64,000 nt of DNA from Rhizomys pruinosus (Eukaryota; Chordata; Mammalia; Rodentia; Spalacidae): assembly GCA_009823505.1 (NCBI GenBank), contig VZQC01011003.1, positions 2,785,942-2,849,941 of the forward strand, read 5' to 3'. Position numbers and translations under genes: made by a program. Under the pieces are notes generated by a model. The model saw only the letters and a list, made by a program, of their open reading frames with translations, ran no database searches and was not told the origin of the DNA. Shown piece by piece: positions 46,988-59,304 of the stretch (its first letter is position 1; each line of letters starts with the position of its first letter).

Positions 46988-47128
46988 ACTATGCCTGGAG
47001 TGGTGGTGTATGTCTTTAATCCCAGCACTTGGGAGGCAGAGGCAGGTGGATCTCTGTGAGTTCAAGGCCAACTGGTCTACATAGTGAGTTTCCAGCTAGC
47101 CTTGGCTACATGAAATCTGTCTCAAAAG
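46988..47128 (+). mobile_element. B1 SINE
   Basis: TATGCCTGGAGTGGTGGTGT to AATCTGTCTCAAAAG. Confidence 0.9.
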
Positions 47129-47135
47129 AAAAAAA

Positions 47136-47298
47136 GAGCCAGGCATTGGTGGTGCATGCCTTTAAACGAGCACTCAGGAGGCGAGGCAGCAGAGGCCATC
47201 TTGTGATTTCAAGCCAAGCCTGGTCTACTAGCGAGTTCCAGAAGCTGGGGCTGCAGGGAGACCCTGTAAAACAAAAAAAAAAAAAAAAAAAAAAAAAG
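47136..47298 (+). mobile_element. B1 SINE, error-rich
   Basis: GAGCCAGGCATTGGTGGTGC, CTTTAAACGAGCACTCAGGA and AGGCGAGGCAGCAGAGGCC show many one-base slips. Confidence 0.87.
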
Positions 47299-47328
47299 AG
47301 AGAGAGGACAAGAGACGAGAGAAAGAGG

Positions 47329-47518
47329 GGCTGGAGAGGTGGTAAGAGTCATTGGACTGGTTTTTGCAGAAGTCCCAGTTTTGAAGTCCCAGCATCCACA
47401 TGGAGGCTAACAAACTGTCTTAACTCTAGTTCCAGAGGATCTGAAGCCCTCTTCTGACCTCCGTGGACATTGCATGGCATGGGGGCACTTACACACATGT
47501 AGGCAATACACTTATATA
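47329..47518 (+). mobile_element. B2 SINE, error-rich
   Basis: GGGGCTGGAGAGGTGGTAAG, losing CTCAGCGGT; 3' end ACACATGTAGGCAATACACT. Confidence 0.85.
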
Positions 47519-47529
47519 TATATATATAG

Positions 47530-47644
47530 AATTTAAAAACATGAAGATAGCCAGGTATGGCAGCAGACGCCTTTAGTCCCAGCACTCCTTCACTCAGGTG
47601 GCAGAAGCAGATGGATCCTTGTGAGTTCAAGGACAGCCTGGTCT
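47530..47644 (+). mobile_element. B1 SINE, 3'-truncated
   Basis: ATAGCCAGGTATGGCAGCAG to GGACAGCCTGGTC, running into an AT repeat at the breakpoint of the large duplication. Confidence 0.88.
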
Positions 47645-47687
47645 ATATATATATAGTATATATAATATATATATATATTATATATAT
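47645..47687. repeat. (TA)n at duplication breakpoint
   Basis: TATATATATATAGTATATAT and similar. The same kind of tract precedes the second copy at 54691. Confidence 0.93.
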
Positions 47688-50600
47688 GTATGTGCATGCT
47701 AGGGAAGAAAATAAGAAATATACATACCTCAGAACATAGATTAGTGTTTCTTTAAACAGGGTCTCACTGTATAACCCAGACTGGCCTGCAACTCACTGTG
47801 TAGACTAGGCTAACCTCCAACTCACAGAGGTCTGCCAGTCTCTGTTTCCAGAAGTGCTGGGATTAAAAGGGTGCATCACCACACTCAACCAAACATGTTA
47901 TTTTAAAGTAAATTTTTTTTTTTTTTAAGAAAAACTTCTATGGGCTGGATAAATGGCCAAGCTATTAAAGGCACTGGTTGGGTTGGTAGAGATCCAGTTT
48001 GATTCTCAGTACCCACATTAGCTAACAACTGTCCCCATAACTCAGTTTCCAGGGGAATCCAACACCCTCTTTTAGACCTCAGTGGTCATGCGCAGGACAT
48101 GGGTGCAGTTACATACATGCAGGCAATACACCATGACATAAGATAAAAAATAAAATATTAAAAAAATAAAATCAAAGGAAACTTTTAGAAGGCTGACTAG
48201 ATGGCTCAGTGGTAAAGATGCTTGCTGCTAAGCTTGATGACCCGAGTTTGAATTCTAAGTCCCACAAGTTGTCCTCTGCCACACACCCCTGCTACCCCCA
48301 AGTAAGCAAAATATTTAAAAATAAAAATAAAAATTTTTTTTTAACACATAAATTTAATGGGCTGGCATGGTAGCATTGCCTGCAATCTAACTTTGAGACA
48401 AGCAAGGAGAGTGCAAATTAAGATCTTACCTGGTGCTACAGAGTTCATGGCCAGTCCAGGAAACTTAGACCCAGACTCAAAAATAGAGTAAAGGGAGGAT
48501 AGACTCTGTGTGTACAAGGCTATAGTTTTAGTCCCCATATAACCTCTCCCAAAAAAAGTTTAAGGGAGAAGTTGAACTTTTAATTTACTTTAGAGTAGGT
48601 TATATTCTTTATAACTTAATTATTCTTTTCAAATAAGACACAGATTTCTTGTCCTTTCTGTGCTTGGAACAAGTTAAGAGGAAATGTCTTTCTGTTTGAT
48701 TTAAAAAGTGTTGATGTAGTTATTTGAAATTTTGCTTTATTTTCAACATTTTTTGTTTTTGATTACTTGGCTTATGGAGGTAGCTTGTTTGATAACTTAT
48801 TAAAATGTTGTTTAAATAGTAAATTTTTGTGACACTGTAATCAAAAGGTTCAAGTTTGAAATTATCAAGATGTATAATATAAGTGATTTGTTTTTTAAGT
48901 AATTTTAGGTTTCCTTTACTAAACATTTGCAGAATGAAATGGAGAAATCATCCTTTGCTGTTTGGTAGAATTGTGCTCAGTTTTGATTGCATCGAACTTA
49001 TTTTTTAATAACCTTGGTTTTGGTTTTTTGTTGCTTGTTGTTGTTGTTGTTGTTGTTTGTTGTGGTCTTTCGAGACAGGTAGCCCCCAGCTGTCCTGGAA
49101 CTCAATCTGGTAGACCAGCTGGCCTTTGAACTCACAAAGATCTGCCTGCCTCTGCCTCCCAAGTGCTAAGGATTAAAGGCATGCACCACCACACCTGGCT
49201 TAACCTTTTTTTTTTTTTTTTTTTTTATAATTTTGACCCTTTATTTGTATCTGTTTAAAATATGAAATTCGGGGGCTGGAGAAATGGCCTAGCAGTTAAG
49301 AGCGCCGACCAGCTCTTACAGAGGACCCCAGGTTCGATCCCCAGCACACCACATGGCGGCCAGAACCGCTGAAAACTCCAATTCCAGAGAACTCCAGTTC
49401 CAGGGGAATCCGAGACCCTCTTCTGACCTCCGCAGCATTGCATGACATGGGTCACAGACTTGCATGCAGACGTACATTCATACAATACAGAAAAAATATA
49501 AAAAAAAAAGAAAAAGAAAGATAAAACGAAATTCACAACCACGAGAGAGTATTAGCTGAGAGTACAGGCTGTAAAGTCATTCAAGTTGGTTCACATCTGG
49601 GTTCCACCATATGTATTAGATTTGTGACCTTGGGCAAATTAGGCTTAATATACAAAATTCTAGTATTTTCATCTGTAAAATGGGGTAACATTAACCATCT
49701 CAAAGGTTTGGTTTTGATTATTTTAAAACAGGAATTTATTTGGAAAGTGCTCTTTGTTGAAGTTTGGAGTCAATATATCATCATTTTCATAAAACCAGAA
49801 AGTGAAACCCTGAAATCAGGCTGTTTTTTGTTCAGGTATAAGGTTCTGCTCTGCTCTGAATTTTAATTCATCATTTCCCTTTGTGGATTAAAATAAAATA
49901 AGAACTAAATAAGTGTAACGAGATGAAGGTCTTCTTATTAGAGTATTCATTTAACTCTATCTCGGAAACTACCTTCTGATGTTTTAAAACGCTTGCCACA
50001 TTTATTATCATATTAATTTTGTGGCTTCTAAAGGATGGATTTGTCAGCCATTTTTTCTTCTTCCAAGGCATTTAAAACTTGAGTATTAGTGAAATTGACT
50101 GACTTAAAACCAATTTGAAAAATTTGTAAAAAAAATCATGTAGTTTTGTAGTTGACAATCTCAAACACCAGTGTACACAGAATTTTAAGTTATATTTACC
50201 TTTTCTACTACTAAAATCATTCATGGGTTTGTACATAAATAATAGTAATTTTTTGTTTGGTTTGTTTTTGAGACAGGATCCCCCAGTAAGCCCCAGCTGG
50301 ACAGGAATTCTTTATGAAGACCAGGCTGACCTCGATCTCTCAGAGATCTGCCTGCCTCTGCCTGGATTAAAGGCATGCATCATCACAGCTGACTCATTTC
50401 TTTCCAAAAATATTATTATATAGATTTATTATTATTATTAGTATTTTTTTTTTATTTTTTTCATTTTTGTATTTTAGTAATTGTTACCTGCATGCAAGTG
50501 AGGTCAGAAGAGGGCATCAAGATCCCCTGGAACTGGAGTTACAGACAATTGTTAGCCCATATGGTGTGTAGAGACTTGAACCCGGATCCACTGCAAGAGC

Positions 50601-53404
50601 AGTCAGTGCTCTTAAACAATGAGCTATCTCTCCAGCCCAAGTTTTCTTTTTTTTTTTTCGTCTTCTTTTTTTTTTTTTTTTTTTTGGTCTTTTGTTTTAC
50701 TTTGATTTCTTTTAAAAAAATTTTTTTTTCTTTTTATTTAATTTTTTATGTGTATGAATGTACTGTCTGCATGTAGGTTTTGTGCACCCGTGTGCGATGA
50801 CGCGGAGGTCAGAAGAGGGCATTCGGATTCCCCACGGAACGGGAGTTAAAAACGGTTTCTCAGCCACCAGGTGGATGCTGGGAATCGAAGCCGGGTCCTC
50901 CGCAAGAGCAAGTCGGTGCTCTTAACCGCCAGGCAGCCATCTCCAGCCCCTTATTTTTATTTCTTAAAAAAGAAAAAGCTTGCCGGTGTGGTGGCTCACA
51001 CCTTTAATCCAGAACTCAAGAGGCAAGACAGGCAAGATCTCTGTGAGTTCAAGGTCAGCCTGGTCTATATAGGGAACTCCAGGCTATCTGGGACTAAGGG
51101 AGACCCTGTCACCAAAAAAAAAAAAAAAAAATCTTTTTAAACCATGAAAAGAAAGAAAAAAGAACGGAAAAAGAAAGTGAATTGTAAAGTTGTTTGAAAT
51201 CTACTTAGGGGGCTGGAGAATGGCCTAGCACGTTAAGAGCGCCGACCGCTCTTACAGAGGACCGGGTTTCGATTCCCCAGCACCACATGTGGCTGAGAAC
51301 CGGCTGAAACTCGGTTCCGGGAGAACTCCAGTTCCAGGGAACCGAAACCCTCTTCTGACCTCCGTGGCATTGCACGACATGGGTGCACAAACCTACATGC
51401 AGACAGTACACTCATACCATACAAAAATAATAAAATTTTTAAAAAAATTAAAAAATGAATATATCTATTATTTATAATGATCTGATTCTTCTTTTTTCAA
51501 AGCAATTTTAATTGAACCTTTGTGCATTTCATACAGAATTACGATCTGATTCTTGACAATGTAAGAATATTTATTGGCAGGCCTGGTGGTGCACACCAGC
51601 ACTGGAGGCAGAGCAAGGGGTGTTTTCTTGGGAACTTGGAAAACCCCACCCCCCTGGTCCTAACGTAGCTTAGTTCCAGTTTAGCTGGTACAGAGAGACA
51701 GATCTGTCTCAAAAATACCAAAGGAGGGGGAGAATACTTACTATAGTGCAGTCATATATTGTACATTATAGTCCCGTATTGTTTTAAAGTAAAAAAATAA
51801 GGGTTGGAGATTTAGCTCAGGGTTAGAGTGCTGACCTTGGGTTCAGTCCCCAGCACAGGGAAAAAAGTTAACACAAATGAAAAGCAATTTTGTGTTCTAG
51901 TGTGTAACTCTCCATAGAACAAAGATGCAGATCTGTGCAACTGGTGTGTCATCATTTTGGGTTTTTTAGAGAGTATCTGTATGTATATATAAAATTGAGC
52001 ATGAACATTTTCATGTTTGGAAGAGTTCATTAAGAGGTTAGCTAACCACAGTTACATTTGAGAGGAAGTTTATTTTTTCTACTTCATGCTATTTTGTACT
52101 GTTAATATGTTTTAGAAACCATATTAGTGTTTTACCTTTAAAAATAAATAAATATATTCTAAAAATGCAGTATAAAGTAAAAAATGTTTCTTGGGATTTA
52201 GACATATATAATTTAGTTCTGGGGCTGGAGAGATGGGCCTAGCGGTTAAGAGCGCCGACCGCTCTTGCAGAGGACCCGGGGTTCAATCCCCAGCACCCAC
52301 ATGGGCGGCCAAGAACTGTCTGAAACTCCAATTCCAAGGAGAACTCCAGTTCCAGGGGAATCAACACCCTCTGCTGACCTCTGAGGCATTGCAACACGGG
52401 TGCACAACCTACATGCAGACAGTACATTCATACACATACAGAAATAAATAAAAAAATTTTAAATAAATAAATAAATAAAGTTACTTCTGGGCAAGAAACA
52501 CTTTTGGCTTTTCCTGTCACTGAAATTGACATTTTAACTTAAAATTCCAAATATCAATAATAAGTAATTAGAAAATAAAGAACTAAAATTTGCAGGGCAT
52601 AGTGGCACACACCTTTAATCCCAGCACTCAGGAGTCAGAGAGCAGAGGCAGGTTGATCTTCTTAAAGTTCAAGGCCAGCCTGGTCTACATAGTGAGGTTG
52701 CCAGGCCAGCTGGGAGTATAGGGAGAACCTTGTCTCAAAAACCTGTTATTGAGAAGGCACCTAAAGTAAAAAGAAACAGTTTTATATGTAGACCATTAGA
52801 CTAAATCTTTGTGGAGAAGGGGTAGCTTTAGATAGCAAACTCAAAATGAGGAAACCAATTTAAAAAAAAAGAACTACCATTTATTTAAGAGTGTCTGTAA
52901 GATCCTAGAAACTATATAAAATGCCTTGTTTAATCACCAGTAAACCCATGAATATGGGTATTTTTTTTCAGTTTACAAATGAGAAAAATCAGGTTCCAGG
53001 TCACTAAGAAAACTTCTTGAAGTCCACAGGTAGTAACTGGCAAGAACTGAAATATGAATCTCAGTCTGACTCCCCAAAGTGTTGCTGCTCTACCACAGGG
53101 CACCCTTTAGTAGAAGGGTCCTCCCCTGCTCATCATATGTTCTGTGACCTAGCTACCTGATGGTTGAACTCCAGGATTTTCATTTGGTGTCTTTTTGGTT
53201 ATGTAATGAACAGTTCTGACAAAATCAGATACTTTAATTTGCCATGTTTTTGATACCTGCTATGCCAGAGAGACTTGAACTATAGTGAAAACTAAAAATG
53301 TGAGTTTCTTTTCTGTTATTTATGAATTGTAGGGTTTTTTTTTCAGAACTTTATGAAATCTTCCTTTTCAAGAGCGAAAGAAAAGGTGGAAAAGCTTCAG
53401 TGAA
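47688..53404. repeat. ~5.8 kb direct duplication, error-rich first copy
   Basis: From GTATGTGCATGCTAGGGAAG onward it parallels 54727-60485 element by element. The order is B1 - (47750-47890), B2 + (47941-48165), B4 + (48192-48300), B1 - (49070-49200), B2 + (49272-49500), MIR (49548-49740), B1 - (50250-50395), B2 - (50470-50637 and 50745-50950), B1 + (50980-51115), B2 + (51211-51440), B1 + (51570-51720), ID (51804-51860), B2 + (52219-52460), B1 + (52592-52740) and MIR-like (52905-53100). Unique spacers match too. Differences are mainly one-base gains and losses, plus two scrambled patches (about 50420-50510 and 51600-51660). It ends at an N at 53405, inside exon F. Confidence 0.93.
53347..53404 (+). 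pseudogene. TBC1D12: Partial, frameshifted copy of TBC1D12 exon F
   Basis: After TTTTTTTTCAG, 58 bases match the start of exon F but carry an extra T (CTTCCTTTTCAAG for CTTCCTTTCAAG) and AAGAAAAGGTGG for AAGAACGGTGG. The first insertion shifts the frame seven residues in. The copy stops at the ambiguous base 53405, lacking the last ~24 nt and the donor. It is either an unpolished assembly duplicate of the real exon (my preference, since the whole 5.8 kb around it has the same error style) or a broken genuine tandem duplicate. It should not be joined into a gene model. Confidence 0.9.
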
Positions 53405-53405
53405 N

Positions 53406-54165
53406 ACTCATCCACTGCTGGTTGGAATGCAAACTCCTTCAGCCCCTATGGAAATCAGTGTGGAGAACTTTTAAAAAGACTGAAAATGAGGCTACCACCT
53501 GACCCAGTCATACCACTCCTGAGTATATACCCATAAGACTCATCCTGTCCCAAAGACACGTACTCATCTATGATTATTGCAGTTCTCCTCACAATAGCAA
53601 AAAGCTGGAAGCAACCCAAATGAGGGACCTTTGAGGGCAACCAATGAGTGGTTACAGAAAATGTGGTATATCTACATAATGGAGTTCTATGTAGCAGTAA
53701 ATAAAGATGATATCATGAACTTTGCAGGTAAATGGATAGAACTAGAAGACATTATGCTAAGTGAAGTAACACAGTCCCAGAAAAACAAATGATGTATGGT
53801 GTCCCTCATTTGTGGATGCTACCACAAAATCCCTAGTTGCGAAGCAAACTGAGCATCATCTTTGTTATATTTCTTTTTTATATGAAAGCAGCAGTATGGT
53901 TAAAAGGTGAATCCCTTAATGGGCTTGCGAATTAACCTACCACTTATGTTCAGATTTTGTAATATTGGTATATGTGTGGAGGATATGTATGCATATTTTG
54001 AAGTAATATAAAATTAAAGGGGAAAGTATGAACAAAAAAAGACAGAGAAAGATGCAAAACATGAGTGACAGAATGCAGGAACAGAGGTGGGGTGGGGAGA
54101 ATGGAAAGGGGAATGTATCTAAGGTGAAATGATGTATGAAATATGCAAAACATCAATAAAAATAC
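53406..54165 (+). mobile_element. L1 3' end, old
   Basis: CATCCACTGCTGGTTGGAAT, GAAATCAGTGTGGAGAACTT, GAGTATATACCCATAAGACT, ACAATAGCAAAAAGCTGGAA, AATGTGGTATATCTACATAA and TGGATAGAACTAGAAGACAT follow the L1 ORF2-3' UTR order. AATAAAAATACCC marks the 3' end. It begins abruptly at the N, so its 5' side may be an assembly join. No intact frame. Confidence 0.88.
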
Positions 54166-54685
54166 CCATGATGATCAATTTTATTTATGAAACTGCTTAC
54201 CTCAGCAAAAATATTTTGCATTTTGACAGGTGAAAGATGAGAACACACCTATTTCAGCACTCAAAGGTTTGTGTGGTTTCTGAGGTAAGAAATGCATTCA
54301 TGCTTTTCTTTTCAGGGAATATTGGAATTGTAACATAACATAAAGGGTATCTCCAACCTGGGCAGTAGAATCAAGGGGGCTGACTGGTGAGACAGAGGGA
54401 ATAGAGATGACTATGTAAAAACACAATAACATAATGAATAAATGGTTGATCTAGCAATTTCAGTTGAGTATCTTCACAAGCCTTCTCTCACTTAAAGAAA
54501 TGAATCTAACTGGAGAAATTATAAGCATCCTGTGAAGCAGCAAAGCCAGACATTGCGGCTTCAGTTCTCTTCAGTTCCATCACTGATTAAGCTACATTGC
54601 TCACGTAGATCCTAAATAGCTAACAGTAGCTCTGGAGCAGAGCAGATAACCAGGAGGAAAGTGCACATATATGACTAGCAGTTGC

Positions 54686-54690
<5 letters not shown>
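54166..54690. other. Intron without recognised repeats
   Basis: Unique-looking sequence between the L1 end and the AT tract that opens the second duplication copy. It has no counterpart at 47100-47640. Confidence 0.5.
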
Positions 54691-54732
<42 letters not shown>

Positions 54733-54784
54733 GCATGCTAGGGAAGAAAATAAGAAATAATACATACCTCAGAACATAGATGTA

Positions 54785-54932
54785 GTTTTTCTTTGAAACA
54801 GGGTCTCACTGTATAACCCTAGCTGGCCTGCAACTCACTGTGTAGACTAGGCTAACCTCCAACTCACAGAGGTCTGCCAGTCTCTGTTTCCAGAGTGCTG
54901 GGATTAAAAGGGTGCATCACCACACTCAACCA
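54785..54932 (-). mobile_element. B1 SINE, old
   Basis: TTTGAAACAGGGTCTCACTG to GCATCACCACACTCAACC. Confidence 0.88.
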
Positions 54933-54979
54933 AACATGTTATTTTAAAGTAAATTTTTTTTTTTTTTAAGAAAACTTCT

Positions 54980-55203
54980 ATGGGCTGGATAAATGGCTCA
55001 GCTATTAAGAGCACTGGTTGGTTTTGTAGAGAATCCAGGTTTGATTCTCAGTACCCACATGGTAGCTAACAACTGTCCCCATAACTCTAGTTCCAGGGGA
55101 ATCCAACACCCTCTTTTGACCTCAGTGGTCATTGCAGGACATGGGTGCAGTTACATACATGCAGGCAATACACTCATGCACATAAGATAAAAAATAAAAT
55201 ATT
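54980..55203 (+). mobile_element. B2 SINE, old
   Basis: GGGCTGGATAAATGGCTCAG to ACTCATGCACATAAGATAAA. Confidence 0.9.
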
Positions 55204-55234
55204 AAAAAAATAAAATCAAAAGGAAACTTTTAGA

Positions 55235-55375
55235 AGGCTGACTAGATGGCTCAGTGGTAAAGATGCTTGCTGCTAAGCTTGATGACCCGAGTTTGAATTC
55301 TAAGTCCCACAAGTTGTCCTCTGCCACACACCCCTGCTACCCCCAAGTAAGCAAAATTTAAAAATAAAAATGAAA
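55235..55375 (+). mobile_element. B4-type SINE
   Basis: AAGGCTGACTAGATGGCTCA, GCTAAGCTTGATGACCCGAG and CACAAGTTGTCCTCTGCCAC. Confidence 0.82.
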
Positions 55376-55402
55376 ACTTTTTTTTAACACATAAAGTTTA
55401 AT

Positions 55403-55530
55403 GGGCTGGGCATGGTAGCATATGCCTGCAATCTGAACTTTGAGACTAAGGCAAGGAGAGTGCAAATTGAAGATCTTACCTGGTCTACAGAGTTCATGGC
55501 CAGTCCAGGAAACTTAGACCCAGACTCAAA
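55403..55530 (+). mobile_element. B1-like SINE, old
   Basis: GGGCTGGGCATGGTAGCATA and TTACCTGGTCTACAGAGTTC. Confidence 0.75.
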
Positions 55531-55539
55531 AATAGAGTA

Positions 55540-56075
55540 AAGGAGGATAGACTCTGTGTGTACAAGGCTATAGTTTTAGTCCCCATATAACCTCTCCCAA
55601 AAAAAGTTTAAGGGAGAAGTTGAACTTTTAATTTACTTTAGAGTAGGTTATATTCTTTATAACTTAATTATTCTTTTCAAATAAGACACAGATTTCTTGT
55701 CCTTTCTGTGCTTGGAACAAGTTAAGAGGAAATGTCTTTCTGTTTGATTTAAAAAGTGTTGATGTAGTTATTTGAAATTTTGCTTTATTTTCAACTTTTT
55801 TGTTTTTGATTACTTTGGCTTATGAGGTAGCTTGTTTGATAACTTATTAAAATGTTGTTTAAATAGTAAATTTTTGTGACACTGTAATCAAAAGGTTCAA
55901 GTTTGAAATTATCAAGATGTATAATATAAGTGATTTGTTTTAAGTAATTTTAGGTTTCCTTTACTAAACATTTGCAGAATGAAATGGAGAAATCATCCTT
56001 TGCTGTTTGGTAGAAATTGTGCTCAGTTTTGATTGCATCGAACTTATTTTTTAATAACCTTGGTTTGGTTTTTTT
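55540..56075. other. Intron without recognised repeats
   Basis: Unique-looking A/T-rich sequence present in both duplication copies (counterpart about 48510-49025), useful for distinguishing true duplication from error. Confidence 0.5.
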
Positions 56076-56077
56076 GT

Positions 56078-56112
56078 TGCTATTGTTGTTGTTGTTGTTG
56101 TTGTTGTTTTGG
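56078..56112. repeat. (GTT)n microsatellite
   Basis: About nine GTT units at the tail of the next B1; shorter and interrupted in the other copy (49030-49062). Confidence 0.94.
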
Positions 56113-56246
56113 TCTTTTCGAGACAGGTAGCCCCAGCTGTCCTGGAACTCAATCTGTAGACCAGGCTGGCTTTGAACTCACAAAGATCTGCCTGCCTCTG
56201 CCTCCCAAGTGCTAAGGATTAAAGGCATGCACCACCACACCTGGCT
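56113..56246 (-). mobile_element. B1 SINE
   Basis: TTTTCGAGACAGGTAGCCCC to CCACCACACCTGGC. Confidence 0.93.
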
Positions 56247-56314
56247 TAACCTTTTTTTTTTTTTTTTTTTTTTAATTTGACCCTTTATTTGTATCTGTTT
56301 AAAATATGAAATTC

Positions 56315-56562
56315 GGGGGCTGGAGAAATGGCCTAGCAGTTAAGAGCGCCGACCGCTCTTACAGAGGACCCAGGTTCGATCCCCAGCACCCACATGGCGG
56401 CCAAGAACCGTCTGAAACTCCAATTCCAGGAGAACTCCAGTTCCAGGGGAATCCGAGACCCTCTTCTGACCTCCGCAGCATTGCATGACATGGGTACACA
56501 GACTTGCATGCAGACAGTACATTCATACACATACAGAAATAAATAAAAAAAAAAGAAAAAGA
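56315..56562 (+). mobile_element. B2 SINE with 17-bp duplication
   Basis: GGGGGCTGGAGAAATGGCCTAGC with GGTTCGATCCCCAGC. AAAATATGAAATTC and AAAACATGAAATTC flank it. Confidence 0.96.
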
Positions 56563-56589
56563 AAAAGATAAAACATGAAATTCACAACC

Positions 56590-56790
56590 ACGAGAGAGTA
56601 TTAGCTGAGAGTACAGGCTGTAAAGTCATTCAAGTTGGTTCACATCTGGGTTCCACCATATGTATTAGATTTGTGACCTTGGGCAAATTACTTAATATAC
56701 AAAATTCTAGTATTTTCATCTGTAAAATGGGGGTAACATTAACCATCTCAAAGGTTTGTTTTGATTATTTAAAACAGGAATATTATTTGG
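56590..56790 (+). mobile_element. MIR SINE, ancient
   Basis: AGAGTACAGGCTGTAAAGTC, TTTGTGACCTTGGGCAAATT and TCATCTGTAAAATGGGGGTA are MIR core landmarks. Confidence 0.9.
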
Positions 56791-57315
56791 AAAGTGCTCT
56801 TTGTTGAAGTTTGGAGTCAATATATCATCATTTTCATAAAACCAGAAAGTGAAACCCTGAAATCAGGCTGTTTTTTGTTCAGGTATAAGGTTCTGCTCTG
56901 CTCTGAATTTTAATTCATCATTTCCCTTTGTGGATTAAAAATAAAATAAGAACTAAGCATAAGTTTAACTGAGATGAAGGTCTTCTTATTAGAGGTATTC
57001 ATTTTAACTCTATCTCGGAAAACTACCTTCTGATGTTTTAAAACGCATTGCCACATTTTATTATCATATTAATTTTGTGGCTTCTAAAAGTGATGGATTT
57101 GTCAGCCAAATTTTTTTCTTCTTCCAAGGCAGTTTAAAACTTGAGTAAATTAGTGAAATTGACATGACTTAAAACCAATTTGAAATTTTTAAAAAAATCA
57201 TATAGTTTTGTAGTTGACAATCTCAAACACCAGTGTACACAGAATTTTAAGTTATATTTACCTTTTCTACCAAATCATTCATGGGTTTGTACATAAATAA
57301 TAGTAATTTTTGTTT
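56791..57315. other. Intron without recognised repeats
   Basis: Unique-looking sequence, duplicated at about 49745-50235. Confidence 0.5.
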
Positions 57316-57319
57316 GGTT

Positions 57320-57452
57320 TGTTTTTTGAGACAGGATCCCCCAGTAGCCCCAGCTGGACAGGAATTCTTTATGAAGACCAGGCTGACCTCGATCTCTCAG
57401 AGATCTGCCTGCCTCTGCCTGGGATTAAAGGCATGCATCATCACAGCTGACT
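57320..57452 (-). mobile_element. B1 SINE, old
   Basis: TTTTTTGAGACAGGATCCCC to CATCATCACAGCTGAC. Confidence 0.88.
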
Positions 57453-57499
57453 CATTTCTTTCCAAAAATATTTATTATTATTATTTATTATTATTATTA

Positions 57500-57703
57500 G
57501 TATTTTATATGTATGAGTGTAATGCCTATATGTAGGTAAGTTTACCCACATACTAGAATGCCTGTGAGGTCAGAAGAGGGCATCAGATCCCCTGGAACTG
57601 GAGTTACAGACAATTGTTAGCCACCATATGGGTGCTGAGACTTGAACCCGGATCCACTGCAAGAGCAGTCAGTGCTCTTAAACAATGAGCTATCTCTCCA
57701 GCC
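57500..57703 (-). mobile_element. B2 SINE, old
   Basis: TTTTATATGTATGAGTGTAA to GAGCTATCTCTCCAGCCC. The corresponding part of the first copy is scrambled. Confidence 0.9.
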
Positions 57704-57722
57704 CAAGTTTTTCTTTCTTTTC

Positions 57723-57770
<48 letters not shown>

Positions 57771-57819
57771 TTTGGCTTTTTGTTTTACTTTGATTTTTTT
57801 AAAAAAATTTTTTTTTTTA

Positions 57820-58033
57820 CTTTTTATTTATTTTTTATGTGTTGAATGTACTGTCCTGCATGTAGGTTTGTGCACCCTTGTGCGATGACGCGGAGGTCAG
57901 AAGAGGGCTTCGGATTCCCCTGGAACTGGAGTTAAAAACGGTTCTCAGCCCCCATGTGGATGCTGGGAATCGAAGCCGGGTCCTCCGCAAGAGCAATCGG
58001 TGCTCTTAACCGCCAGGCCATCTCTCCAGCCCC
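57820..58033 (-). mobile_element. B2 SINE without duplication
   Basis: TTTTTTATGTGTTGAATGTA to GCCATCTCTCCAGCCCC; TTTATTTATTTTTT-type runs on the left are its tail. Confidence 0.93.
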
Positions 58034-58061
58034 TTATTTTTATTTCTTAAAAAAAGAAAAT

Positions 58062-58215
58062 CTTGCCGGTGTGGTGGCTCACACCTTTAATCCCAGCACT
58101 CAAGAGGCAGAGACAGGCAGATCTCTGTGAGTTCAAGGTCAGCCTGGTCTATATAGGGAACTCCAGGCTATCTGGGACTAAAGGGAGACCCTGTCTCAAA
58201 AAGAAAAAAAAAAAT
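58062..58215 (+). mobile_element. B1 SINE
   Basis: TTGCCGGTGTGGTGGCTCAC to CTGTCTCAAAAAG; AAGAAAATCTT and AAAAAATCTTTTT flank it. Confidence 0.93.
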
Positions 58216-58295
58216 CTTTTTAAACCATGAAAAGTAAAAGGAAAAAAGAACGGAAAAGAAAGTAGAATTGTAAAGTATGTTTGAAATATATCTAG

Positions 58296-58545
58296 GGGGC
58301 TGGAGAGATGGCCTAGCAGTTAAGAGCGCCGACCGCTCTTACAGAGGACCCGGGTTCGATCCCCAGCACCCACATGGTGGCTGAGAACCGTCTGAAACTC
58401 CGGTTCGGGAGAACTCCAGTTCCAGGGGAATCCGAAACCCTCTTCTGACCTCCGTGGCATTGCACGACATGGGTGCACAAACCTACATGCAGACAGTACA
58501 CTCATACACATACAAAAATAAATAAAATTTTAAAAAAATTAAAAA
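58296..58545 (+). mobile_element. B2 SINE with 17-bp duplication
   Basis: GATGGCCTAGCAGTTAAGAG with the first duplicated unit mutated (CTCCGGTTCGGGAG). TGAAATATATCTAG occurs on both sides. Confidence 0.96.
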
Positions 58546-58669
58546 ATGAAATATATCTAGTTATTTTATAATGATCTGATTCTTCTTTTTTCAAAGCCAG
58601 TTTTTATTGAACCTTTGTGCATTTCATACAGAATTACGATCTGATTCTTGACAATGTAAGAATATTTAT

Positions 58670-58805
58670 TGGCAGGCCTGGTGGTGCACACCAGCACTGG
58701 GGAGGCAGAGGCAGGTGTTTCTCTGTGAAATTGAGGCCACCCTGGTCTACGTAGCTAGTTCCAGTTTAGCTGGGGTACAGAGAGACTCTGTCTCAAAAAT
58801 ACCAA
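58670..58805 (+). mobile_element. B1 SINE, small deletion
   Basis: GGCAGGCCTGGTGGTGCACA passes directly to CCAGCACTGGGGAGGCAG. It ends CTGTCTCAAAAATACC. Confidence 0.9.
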
Positions 58806-58882
58806 AGGAGGGGGAGAATACTTACTATAGTGCAGTCATATATTGTACATTATAGTCCCGTATTGTTTTAAAGTAAAAAAAT

Positions 58883-58948
58883 AAGGGTTGGAGATTTAGC
58901 TCAGGGTTAGAGTGCTGACCTTGGGTTCAGTCCCCAGCACAGGGAAAA
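58883..58948 (+). mobile_element. ID SINE
   Basis: AGGGTTGGAGATTTAGCTCA, GTGCTGACCTTGGGTTCAGT and CCCCAGCACAGGG; the anticodon stem region is shortened. Confidence 0.88.
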
Positions 58949-59303
58949 AAGTTACACAAATGAAAAGCAATTTTGTGTTCTAGTGTGTAACTCTCCATAG
59001 AACAAAGATGCAGATCTGTGCAACTGGTGTGTCATCATTTTGGGTTTTTTAGAGAGTATCTGTATGTATATATAAAATTGAGCATGAACATTTTCATGTT
59101 TGGAAGAGTTCATTAAGAGGTTAGCTAACCACAGTTACATTTGAGAGGAAGTTTATTTTTTCTACTTCATGCTATTTTGTACTGTTAATATGTTTTAGAA
59201 ACCATATTAGTGTTTTACCTTTAAAAATAAATAAATATATTCCAATAAGAATCAGTATAAGTAAAAAATGTTCTTGGTATTTAGACAATATATAAAGTTA
59301 GTT
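58949..59303. other. Intron without recognised repeats
   Basis: Unique-looking sequence duplicated at about 51862-52218. Confidence 0.5.
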
Positions 59304-59304
59304 C

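Noticed and set aside
53347..53404. Mutually exclusive alternative exon F'
   Set aside because: It is frameshifted, lacks its 3' end and donor, and lies in a block with read-error style changes throughout.
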